Shown piece after piece: positions 1 through 5,965 of a stretch of DNA of 5,965 bases. The stretch comes from an uncultured Gemella sp. (GTDB lineage: Bacteria; Bacillota; Bacilli; Staphylococcales; Gemellaceae), in NCBI GenBank assembly GCA_927911695.1, contig CAKMQO010000239.1, positions 1 to 5,965 on the forward strand. The letters are read 5' to 3'. The notes under the pieces were generated by a model. The model was not told the DNA's origin, did no database searches, and was given only the letters and a program-made list of their open reading frames with translations. Every line of letters starts with the position of its first letter. Position 1 is the first letter of the stretch. The translations under genes were made by a program, and so were the position numbers.

Positions 1-2183
1 TGAATTGCATATCTTCAGTTTCTTTTTCAAACACTAGACTTGCTTCAACTTTAGCAAATTCACTAGTTACAATACTATCTCCTGTGTGAGGGATGTGTTG
101 CCAGATTTCTTCAGTTACAAACGGCATAAACGGGATGTAACATTTTTAGAGAAGCATCAAGTACGTACACTAAGATAGATTTAGTTGTTTTCTTCGCAGC
201 TTCATCTTCACCATTTAATGAAATCTTAGCAATTTCAATGTACCATGAACAGAATTCTTCCCATACAAAGTTGTAAAGAATACGGCTTGCTTCACCAAAC
301 TCATATTTTTCGAATAATCTTTCGAAGTCTTCAATAGTTTTAGCAAGTTTTGTTAAGATATATTTATCAGCTAATGTTTTTTCTCCAGTTAAATCAATAT
401 CACTATATTCGAAACCTTCAAGGTTCATGATTACAAAACGAGAAGCGTTCCAAATTTTATTGATATAGTTCCAACTTGCTTCGATTTTCTCAGTTGAGTA
501 ACGTAAGTCTTGTCCTGGTGTTGAGTTAGTAGCTAAGAAGTAACGTAAGCTATCAGCTCCGTATTGTTCGATTACTTCCATTGGATCTACACCATTACCA
601 AGTGATTTACTCATCTTACGACCTTGTTCATCACGTACTAAACCGTGGATTAAACAATCTTCAAATGGACGCGTACCTGTAAATTCTAATCCTTGGAATA
701 CCATACGAGCAACCCAGAAGAAGATGATGTCATATCCAGTTACTAGACAGCTATTTGGATAGTAACGTTTGAAATCTTCACTCTCTAAATCTGGCCATCC
801 TAATGTAGAGAATGGGAATAATGCTGAAGAGTACCAAGTATCAAGAACATCTTCATCTTGAACATAGTTTTCAATATCTTTTGGTGGATTTACATCAACA
901 TAAACTTCACCAGTTTCTTTGTGATACCATGCTGGAATACGGTGTCCCCACCATAATTGACGAGAAATACACCAGTCTTGAATGTTTTCCATCCAAGTAT
1001 TTAACGTATTTTCAAAACGAGGTGGATAGAAGTTAACTTTTCTATCTGCATCTTTTTGATTTTCTAATACTTTATCAGCAAGAGGCTTCATGTCAACAAA
1101 CCATTGTTTAGAAAGGTATGGTTCAACAACAGCACCACTACGCTCAGAGTGTCCTACTGAGTGAAGGTGTTTTTCAATCTTAAAGCATACTCCACTTTCT
1201 TGTAAATCAGCAATAAGAGCTTTACGACATTCGAAGCGATCCATACCGTTATACTTATCAGCATGTTCATTCATAACAGCACCTTCATCCATAACGATGA
1301 TGCGTTCTAAGTTATGACGTTCACCTACTTCAAAGTCATTTGGATCATGAGCAGGAGTTATTTTAACTACTCCACTTCCGAAATCTTTTTCTACATATTC
1401 ATCTGCAACAACAGGAATTTCTTTATTTGTTACTGGTAAAAGAACTGTTTTACCAATATATTTTTGATATCTTTCATCTTCAGGATGAACAGCAACCGCA
1501 GTATCTCCGAATAGAGTTTCAGGACGAGTAGTTGCTACTTCTAGATAGTCTCCACTTCCATCAGCTAAGAAATATTTAAGGTGATAGAATGCACCTTCTA
1601 CGTCTTTATGAATTACTTCGATGTTAGATAATGCAGTTCTTTGAACTGGATCCCAGTTGATAATTTTCTCACCACGATAGATTGTACCATTATTGTAGTG
1701 ATCTACGAAAATTTTCGTTACTGCTTTATTTAATCCTTCATCTAATGTAAATCTTTCTCTTGAATAGTCTAAACCTAATCCAAGTTTAGCCCATTGTGCA
1801 CGAATATATCCAGCATACTCTTCTTTCCATTCCCATGCACGCTCTAAGAATTTTTCACGACCTAAGTCATAACGACTTAATCCTTCTTCACGCATTTTAG
1901 CTTCTACTTTAGCTTGTGTTGATATACCAGCGTGGTCCATACCTGGAAGGTAAAGTACGTCAAATCCTTTAAGACGTTTGTAACGTGTTAACATATCTTG
2001 TAGAGTTGTATCCCAAGCATGCCCAATGTGTAATTTACCAGTTACGTTTGGTGGTGGAATTACGATTGTATATGGATTCTTTTTACTCTTATTATCAGCT
2101 TTAAAAACTTCTTTTTCTAACCACCAGTTGTAGCGATTATTTTCTACTTCGGTCGGATTATATTTTGTAGACATTTCAGTCAT
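1..2183 (-). CDS. valS: Valyl-tRNA synthetase, 3'-partial, with an apparent 1-base frameshift
   Basis: Class Ia cytoplasmic synthetase that charges tRNA-Val with valine. The start at 2183 is supported by AGGAGG seven bases upstream and by family-typical N-terminal residues. [13 protein letters not shown] (HIGH at residues 52-55) and KMSKS (523-527) form the catalytic Rossmann site. WISRQL-like [14 protein letters not shown] lies at about 404-417. The inserted CP1 editing domain, which hydrolyses Thr-tRNA-Val, spans about 195-345 and includes [14 protein letters not shown] (217-230). The anticodon-binding helical domain starts near 560. The uninterrupted frame stops at 111-113 after 690 residues. 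Removing one base near 131-134 restores [14 protein letters not shown] and keeps the frame open to base 1 (43 more residues). ValRS is usually about 880 residues, so roughly 145, including the C-terminal coiled coil, lie outside the window. Expression is controlled by the T-box leader upstream. Identity is certain; whether the frameshift is real is not. Confidence 0.97.
131..134 (-). other. Apparent +1-base insertion in valS
   Basis: Read on the minus strand, the codons CAT CCC GTT TAT GCC lead into a stop nine codons after the His codon. Dropping one base of the CCCG run gives CAT CCG TTT ATG CCG TTT GTA ACT GAA GAA, which reads [10 protein letters not shown], a strongly conserved ValRS anticodon-domain segment. 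Loss of the C-terminal fifth of an essential enzyme would be expected to be lethal, so a sequencing or assembly error is more likely than a true mutation. Confidence 0.9.
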
Positions 2184-2190
2184 GACTGTT

Positions 2191-2196
2191 CCTCCT
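2191..2196 (-). promoter_or_regulatory. Ribosome binding site of valS
   Basis: AGGAGG sits seven bases before the ATG at 2183-2181. This fixes that ATG as the start in preference to the in-frame Met codon three codons further on. Confidence 0.85.
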
Positions 2197-2262
2197 AAAT
2201 TTTTATTTTATTATTAATTATTTTTACTTTTTCTAATTGTATTGGTGATAATTTTTCTAGAC

Positions 2263-2301
2263 AAAAAAAATAACCTCCATCCTTACATAAGGACGAAAGT
2301 T
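2263..2301 (-). terminator. T-box attenuator terminator
   Basis: On the minus strand AACTTTCGTCCTTA (2301-2288) pairs with TAAGGATGGAGGTT (2285-2272) over up to 14 positions, including G-U pairs. With the tight apex open this leaves a loop of about four bases. After one A it is followed by eight Ts (2270-2263). The 5' arm contains the CGTCCTT needed for the antiterminator. Termination is therefore the default fold when charged tRNA-Val is abundant. Confidence 0.93.
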
Positions 2302-2522
2302 TCCGTGGTACCACCTTTATTCTAATTATATAAATTAGCACTTAATAAGATTAACGCTCTAACCACGTTTAAAGCTACTTACTTTCACTCTAAATGCTCA
2401 CCGTCTACTTCAAAGTCCTGCCTAGGAGAAATCTCTCAACCACTGATTTCTTTTCTGTATCCTACGGTACGCAAGAACTTCTACTTATCGGCTCATCGCA
2501 TATATTTTATAATTAAAATATG
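2263..2522 (-). ncRNA. T-box riboswitch leader of valS, GUA (Val) specifier
   Basis: This cis-acting RNA senses uncharged tRNA-Val and permits read-through into valS. Stem I runs from about 2501 to 2394. Its base pairs AUGC (2501-2498) with GCAU (2397-2394). A GAUGA/GA kink-turn follows (2497-2493 and 2399-2398), then GCCG/CGGU. The specifier loop has AGUA on the 5' side (2485-2482) and GAA on the 3' side (2411-2409), directly followed by GUA (2408-2406), a valine codon, and then a purine. The upper stem (AAGUUCUUGC/GCAGGACUU) and the distal AGAAAUC/GAUUUCU helix are present. The T-box sequence AAAGGTGGTACCACGG is at 2318-2303. Its UGGU can pair with the 3' ACCA of tRNA-Val (discriminator A). 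The antiterminator is AAGG/CCUU, the seven-base bulge UGGUACC, then ACG/CGU. Its 3' side is shared with the terminator, so the two folds exclude each other. The exact 5' end is inferred from the promoter. Confidence 0.96.
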
Positions 2523-2528
2523 TTTAAT

Positions 2529-2557
2529 ATAATAACACACTTTTTTTCATATTGCAA
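2529..2557 (-). promoter_or_regulatory. SigA-type promoter of the valS leader
   Basis: TTGCAA (-35, 2557-2552) is separated by exactly 17 bases from TATTAT (-10, 2534-2529), close to the housekeeping consensus. The predicted start near 2522 lies about 21 bases before stem I of the T-box, as expected. It is 33 bases downstream of the symporter terminator, so valS is its own transcription unit. Confidence 0.82.
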
Positions 2558-2589
2558 GTGAAATAAAAATATTACTCCTAACTATAAAC

Positions 2590-2642
2590 AAAAAAGTACT
2601 TCGATGACTAGAAATCTAATTCCATCATCGAAGTACTTTTTT
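2590..2642 (-). terminator. Intrinsic terminator of the AGCS symporter gene
   Basis: A perfect 13-bp inverted repeat has arms AGTACTTCGATGA (2595-2607) and TCATCGAAGTACT (2625-2637) around a 17-base loop. A/T runs on both sides extend the pairing. The minus strand reads out into six Ts (2595-2590). It begins seven bases after the symporter stop codon. The plus strand also ends in eight Ts, so the element is structurally bidirectional, but no plus-strand gene enters it in this window. Confidence 0.93.
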
Positions 2643-2648
2643 TTAATA

Positions 2649-4080
2649 TTAGTCTTCTTTTTTATTTTTCCATGCTGTGGCGTTATCTATTTTAATTGGT
2701 AAATTATCTAAATAGAACTCCGGATCTTTTCCTTCTTTATGTTGTTTCACGTAGTCTTTTAATACTACATAAACTACACCAGAAAGACCGATAATAGCAA
2801 TTAAGTTTAGTAAACTCATGATACCCATTGTTACATCGGCAAGTCCCCAAACTAGGTCTAAGTTCATTACACTTCCTACATACACAAAGATACACACTAT
2901 AACACGATAAACATTTACAGCCCATTTTTTAGGAAGTAAGTATTGAATGTTTGTTTCTCCGTAATAGTAGTTACCAATAACTGAACTATATCCGAATAAG
3001 AAAATTGCTACGATTAGGAAAATTGTCCCGATACTTCCTACTTGTGAAGTTAAGGCAGCTTGTGTAAGTTGAATTCCTTGTAACTTACCAGCTCCATATT
3101 CAACACCAGGATATAATAAGATTAAGAATGCTGTTGCTGTACATACTAAACATGTATCGAAGTAAACTCCTAGAGTTTGGATAAATCCTTGTTTAGCTGG
3201 GTGAGTACTATCAGCTGTAGCCGCTGCGTTAGGAGTTGATCCTAAACCAGCTTCGTTAGTGAACATACCACGTTTAATTCCTAAAAGTATTGATGTTCCC
3301 ATACCGATTACTCCACCACCTACTTGTTCAAGACCAAAATGCTGATTTCACGATTTGAGCAAGAACACCAGGTAATTTGTCAATGTTAATAATCATAATA
3401 ACTAATACGATAAATAAGTATGCTACCGCCATTACTGGTACTAACCATTGAGTAATTTTAACAACCTTTGTTACACCACCAAAGATTACGAAAATTGTAA
3501 GAATTAATAGTGCAATCCCTGCAATATGTGTATCCACATTGTATACTTGTAAAGCTTGAGCAATAGTGTTAGTTTGAACCGAGTTAAATGCTACACCGTA
3601 AGTTACTGAAATTACAATTGCAAATAACACACCCATCCATTTTTGTCCAAGACCTTTTTCCATATAGTAAGCAGGTCCCCCACGATAAACACCTTTTTTT
3701 ATCACGAACTTTATATACTTTGGGCTAATGTTGATTCGGCAAAGATGAAGCTCCACCAAAAGCGCCATTACCCACATCCAGAATACTGAACCAGGACCAC
3801 CCATTGCAATCGCAATAGCAACCCCTGCAATTGTCCCAGTACCTACTCTTGACGCAGCCGAAATAGTGAATGCTTGGAAAGCAGAAACCCCTTTTTGTTC
3901 ACCATCTTCACCTACTTTTGGTTTTTCAGTAATAAGTCTAAACATTTCTTTGATATAAGTAAATTGAATAAACTTCGTACTAAATGTAAAATAAATACCA
4001 GTTACCATTATTAACCCAATTAGGAAATAAGACCACATAAAGTCGTTAACGGTAGTTAATAATTCTAAAAATCTATCCAT
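2649..4080 (-). CDS. Sodium:alanine/glycine symporter (AGCS family), reading frame interrupted
   Basis: Integral-membrane secondary transporter that couples Na+ (or H+) to uptake of alanine, glycine or a similar small amino acid. The raw sequence gives a 250-residue N-terminal piece (4080-3328) and a C-terminal piece in another frame. Removing one T of the TTTT run at 3336-3339 joins them into 476 residues, a normal family length. Visible family features are SRVGTGTIAGV (about 78-88), GGPGSVFWMWVMALL (94-108), RGGPAYYMEKGLG (133-145), GIKRGMFTNEAGLGS (267-281), FDT (307-309) and FGYSSVIGNYYYGE (362-375). About ten or eleven hydrophobic segments are apparent by eye, with a charged C-tail. Residues 109-129 do not look like the family, because four small indels shift the frame and return it (separate entry). 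The start follows GAGGAG at a ten-base spacing. The family is clear; the exact substrate is inferred. It may be a pseudogene or an intact gene with sequence errors, so I give no symbol (relatives include alsT and yrbD). Confidence 0.93.
3336..3339 (-). other. Apparent 1-base insertion splitting the symporter gene
   Basis: The minus strand reads GCA TTT TGG TCT TGA, ending the frame at 3328. With TTT instead of TTTT it reads GCA TTT GGT CTT GAA CAA GTA GGT GGT GGA (AFGLEQVGGG). This leads without a break into MGTSILLGIKRGMFTNEAG, the standard AGCS continuation. The Met at 3302 is therefore internal and not a separate gene start. No Shine-Dalgarno precedes it. Confidence 0.92.
3694..3761 (-). 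other. Patch of four self-cancelling indels in the symporter gene
   Basis: Within 68 bases the family sequence appears in successive other frames. GGASS is at 3757-3743. FAESTLAQ begins at 3743. VYKVRDKK begins near 3718. The original frame returns at GVYRGG. This requires one base missing at TTTT (3758-3761), one missing at TTT (3741-3743), one extra at AAA (3719-3721) and one extra at A7 (3694-3700), net zero. The literal translation of residues 109-129 is therefore probably not the true protein. Confidence 0.85.
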
Positions 4081-4090
4081 TAAGAGTCAA

Positions 4091-4128
4091 CTCCTCATTA
4101 AATTTATTTTATTACGTTTTCTATTATA
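4091..4128 (-). promoter_or_regulatory. Promoter -10 box and RBS of the symporter gene
   Basis: TATAAT (4128-4123) preceded by AG is a consensus -10. GAGGAG (4096-4091) is ten bases before the ATG at 4080. The predicted untranslated leader is about 36 bases, too short for a riboswitch. No convincing -35 lies 16-18 bases upstream (the best hexamers are TCCTAA and TTCCTA), so the promoter may be weak or activator-dependent. Confidence 0.6.
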
Positions 4129-4244
4129 CTTTAAAAATATCATACTTAGGAATATACGTCAGAAAATCTAACATGATGATGTCATAAATTAATAATACTT
4201 TAAATACTTTTATAAGGATCTATAGAAAATCATCGAAATCTTAC

Positions 4245-4283
4245 AAAAAAACATGTGATTTAACATAATATTTAAATCACATG
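4245..4283 (-). terminator. Intrinsic terminator of the membrane-protein operon
   Basis: On the minus strand CATGTGATTTAA (4283-4272) and TTAAATCACATG (4263-4252) form a perfect 12-bp stem with an eight-base loop. Seven Ts follow (4251-4245). It starts 13 bases after the stop codon of the second paralog. The stem is AT-rich for a terminator but long and flawless. Confidence 0.9.
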
Positions 4284-4295
4284 AAATTTTTTTCT

Positions 4296-5121
4296 TTAAA
4301 CATATTCAATTCTATTTACTTCTTCATTGTTGTTCATTGGATAATTATTCACAGGATAAGGATAGTCACCCATCGGATAGTTATCCATTCCATTATACAT
4401 AACAGGAACAACTAATTTTCTATCGCGAGCCTTCAAAATAGAATCAATCTCATAACTAGTTAGATTGTTATAATCTAACTTTTCTTGAAGAACATATTTA
4501 CCACTTCTAACTCTAGCTCTAATGTCTGTAGCAGCAACAAAGTATACAACCATAAAGACAATAGAAAATACAAATTGACCTATTGAGAAAATATTTCCTA
4601 GTGTAGTGTTATCCTCAAAAATAAATGCAGTAAACATAGATAATACTGTTAATCCAGCTTGAATGTATAATACTATTCTTCTATCTTTGGTGTCAAGAAT
4701 AGGTAGATACATAATAAATAACATAATAAAATTAAACACCGTGATTATTAATCCCCCTATTATCAATAGTACCAAAGCTGAAATCAGTGTCATTGCATAT
4801 TCTTCATAAAATCTATCACTTGTAATCGGTAAGTTAATTATGGCGAATACGAATCCTCCTATAACCATCATAGGAATCGCAAAAGTTATTATATAGGCAA
4901 CTCCCCAATTTCTCTTCCAAACTCGCCCTTTATATTCTTTATAAATTCTATAGGTATTATAAAATGGGATAAACGCAAGTCCTGCCTTAACACCAAGTAT
5001 ATCGAACATAATTTTTTGAAAAAACAGCTGTGATAATATATCCGATAAGTACTACAATGAGCAACACGATTAAACCTATAGCCAATATCTGACTTAGCAG
5101 ATGTTCATCTATTTCAAACAT
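4296..5121 (-). CDS. Multi-pass membrane protein of unknown function, paralog B (frameshifted)
   Basis: I do not recognise the family. From the ATG at 5121 the frame runs 44 codons to a stop at 4987-4989. Dropping one base of the six-A run at 5012-5017 (minus strand) joins it at ...AVFSKIMFDILG and gives 274 residues. The neighbouring paralog has five As at the same place and the same 37-residue spacing to this point, which supports the correction. Corrected residues: a strongly hydrophobic N-terminal segment (about 11-34), a conserved block rich in basic and aromatic residues (48-80, with IPFYNTY), then about four further membrane segments (about 75-97, 108-142, 150-168, 177-197). A cytoplasm-like tail carries IRARVRSGKYVLQEKLDY and LKARDRKLVVP and ends in a Tyr/Asn/Pro-rich stretch. 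The IPxYNxY motif resembles that of some small membrane proteins of unknown function such as DUF5684, but I cannot confirm homology. It is last in a two-gene operon and followed by a terminator. Confidence 0.85.
5012..5017 (-). other. Apparent 1-base insertion in paralog B
   Basis: The minus strand has TCAAAAAATTATGTTCGA. The equivalent site in paralog A has one fewer A (TCAAAAATTATGTTTGA). The extra A shifts SKIMFDILG to SKNYVRYTWC followed by a stop. The ATG at 5009 that opens the long downstream frame has no Shine-Dalgarno (it is preceded by TTTTTTCAAAAAATT), so it is an internal Met codon rather than a start. Confidence 0.9.
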
Positions 5122-5128
5122 AAGAATT

Positions 5129-5136
5129 CCTCCTTT
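5129..5136 (-). promoter_or_regulatory. RBS of paralog B overlapping the stop of paralog A
   Basis: The minus strand reads GAATAAAGGAGG, where TAA is the stop of paralog A (5137-5135) and AAAGGAGG (5136-5129) the Shine-Dalgarno of paralog B. It lies seven bases before ATG at 5121. This fixes the true start of paralog B and implies translational coupling in one transcript. Confidence 0.88.
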
Positions 5137-5923
5137 ATTCTATATAATTATTTTCAATTACATTATCATCCATTACATAATAATTCGTTGTTTTAGAAAT
5201 TCTAGGTACCACTAGCTTTCTCTCACGAGCTTTTAAAGTTGCATTTAATTCAAAACTATCCATAGTCCCGTAATCTAATTTCTCTTGAAGAACATATTCT
5301 CCACTTCTAATTCTAGCTCTAACTTCTCTTGCCGCTAAAAGATAAACAATCGTAAATACAACAGAAAAAATAATTTGTATCTTCACTAACAATAGAGAAT
5401 TAAAACGAGGATCTACTTTAAGAATAATACCATTTCCAAGTACAACTAACAATGTTAGTACGGCTTGAATATACAACACTACTTTTTTTACTTTTGTATC
5501 AAAAATAGGTAAATACATAATAAATAACATAATTACACCGAATACTTTTATTATTAGAAAACATATAAAAACTATTATTATACTAACAATAAAAAGAAGC
5601 ATGAAATTAAGCACAACTTCATTATTCACTTTATAACTCATCAAATTTAATACTACACCTGTGATTATACCAGAGGGAATAATAAAAGTTATTATATACG
5701 CGACTCCCCAATTTCTCTTCCAAACACGACCTTTATACTCTTTATAGATCCTATAAGTATTATAAAATGGTATAAACGCTAAAATCGGTTTAACACCAAG
5801 TATATCAAACATAATTTTTGAAAAGATAACTGAAACAATATATTCAATACTAGCATAAAAACCAGCTACCCCTCCTAAGATATCAAATAATGATTCTAAC
5901 AAATGATTATTAAATCCAAACAT
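5135..5923 (-). CDS. Multi-pass membrane protein of unknown function, paralog A
   Basis: Intact 262-residue protein, family not recognised. By eye the layout is: hydrophobic segment about 11-34; a short hydrophobic stretch leading into a conserved basic/aromatic block (48-80, with IPFYNTYRIYKEYKGR); membrane segments near 75-95, 103-141 (long, probably two), 147-168 and 176-198; then a charged tail. The tail carries VRARIRSGEYVLQEKLDY (201-218) and LKARERKLVVP (230-240), followed by a short Asn-rich end. There is no signal-peptidase site, catalytic motif or known ligand motif that I can see. The start at 5923 follows AAAAGGAGG at a six-base spacing. It is a tandem duplicate of the next gene, 13 bases away. 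Membrane location is inferred from hydropathy and the rest is unknown. Confidence 0.87.
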   Translation of the reverse strand: MFGFNNHLLESLFDILGGVAGFYASIEYIVSVIFSKIMFDILGVKPILAFIPFYNTYRIYKEYKGRVWKRNWGVAYIITFIIPSGIITGVVLNLMSYKVNNEVVLNFMLLFIVSIIIVFICFLIIKVFGVIMLFIMYLPIFDTKVKKVVLYIQAVLTLLVVLGNGIILKVDPRFNSLLLVKIQIIFSVVFTIVYLLAAREVRARIRSGEYVLQEKLDYGTMDSFELNATLKARERKLVVPRISKTTNYYVMDDNVIENNYIE

Positions 5924-5929
5924 AACTTT

Positions 5930-5953
5930 CCTCCTTTTCTACTCTTTATTATA
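5930..5953 (-). promoter_or_regulatory. -10 box and RBS of the membrane-protein operon
   Basis: TATAAT (5953-5948) preceded by AG matches the -10 consensus. AAAAGGAGG (5938-5930) is a strong Shine-Dalgarno for the ATG at 5923. A -35 would fall just beyond the right edge of the window, so the promoter is only half visible. If it is correct, paralog A is the first gene of its operon. Confidence 0.6.
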
Positions 5954-5965
5954 CTAAAAATCTTT

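Noticed and set aside
812..1036. 74-codon plus-strand open frame
   Set aside because: It lies wholly antisense to the catalytic core of valS, has no ribosome binding site, and its composition mirrors the overlying gene.
2590..2648. Plus-strand terminator for a gene entering from the left
   Set aside because: The hairpin is symmetrical, but no plus-strand gene exists in the window, so its only supported role is ending the symporter transcript.
2737..2925. 62-codon minus-strand open frame
   Set aside because: It is an out-of-frame shadow of the AGCS C-terminal half, which is clearly the coding frame.
2649..3302. C-terminal half of the symporter as an independent gene
   Set aside because: The Met at 3302 has no Shine-Dalgarno and family sequence continues upstream in the same frame. 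AGCS proteins are single chains of about 450-480 residues.
4129..4244. Riboswitch or small RNA upstream of the symporter
   Set aside because: No conserved motif or strong hairpin is visible, and the predicted transcript start lies downstream of this stretch.
4296..5009. Paralog B starting at the ATG at 5009
   Set aside because: There is no ribosome binding site there. The paralog reads through the same Met internally, and a strong Shine-Dalgarno plus a matching N-terminus exist at 5121.
5007..5020. Programmed frameshift in paralog B
   Set aside because: Reaching the downstream frame needs a +1 shift (or loss of one A), not the usual -1 slip. There is no slippery heptamer with a downstream pseudoknot, and the paralog needs no shift.

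Overview
The window looks like chromosomal DNA from a low-GC Firmicute. ValRS has the Bacillales/Staphylococcaceae form, a T-box leader controls the synthetase, Shine-Dalgarno sequences are strong (AGGAGG, AAAGGAGG), and the DNA is AT-rich throughout. A Gemella-like organism is my best guess from recall of the protein sequences; I could not search for it. Every gene I can support lies on the minus strand. I see no mobile element, tRNA, rRNA or CRISPR array.

Layout in transcription order, from the right edge leftwards. (1) 5923-5135 and 5121-4296 are two tandem paralogous multi-pass membrane proteins of unknown function. They are 13 bp apart, probably one transcript, with a -10 box at 5948-5953 and a strong intrinsic terminator at 4245-4283. 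(2) 4080-2649 is a sodium:alanine/glycine symporter of the AGCS family with its own -10 box and a hairpin terminator at 2590-2642. (3) 2557-2263 is a promoter and a complete T-box riboswitch leader with a valine (GUA) specifier and an attenuator. (4) 2183-1 is valS, which runs off the left edge. The 465-base gap between the symporter and valS is fully explained by the symporter terminator, the valS promoter, the T-box leader and an AT-rich 79-base spacer. The 215-base gap at 4081-4295 holds only the membrane-operon terminator and the symporter promoter and RBS.

The valS leader ties ValRS expression to uncharged tRNA-Val. The symporter next door imports small neutral amino acids, but it has its own signals, so I see no evidence of co-regulation. 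The function of the paralog pair is unknown.

The strongest unusual signal is reading-frame damage. Three of the four genes carry single-base indels that the conserved protein sequence exposes: one in valS, five in the symporter (four of which cancel out within about 70 bases) and one in the second paralog, where comparison with its neighbour pinpoints the extra base. Most lie in short homopolymers. Because valS is essential, sequencing or assembly error is the most economical explanation. Real decay of the symporter, or slippage, cannot be excluded from sequence alone. The most novel biology is the tandem paralog pair, which shares a 33-residue block identical in protein although 10 of its 33 codons differ synonymously.
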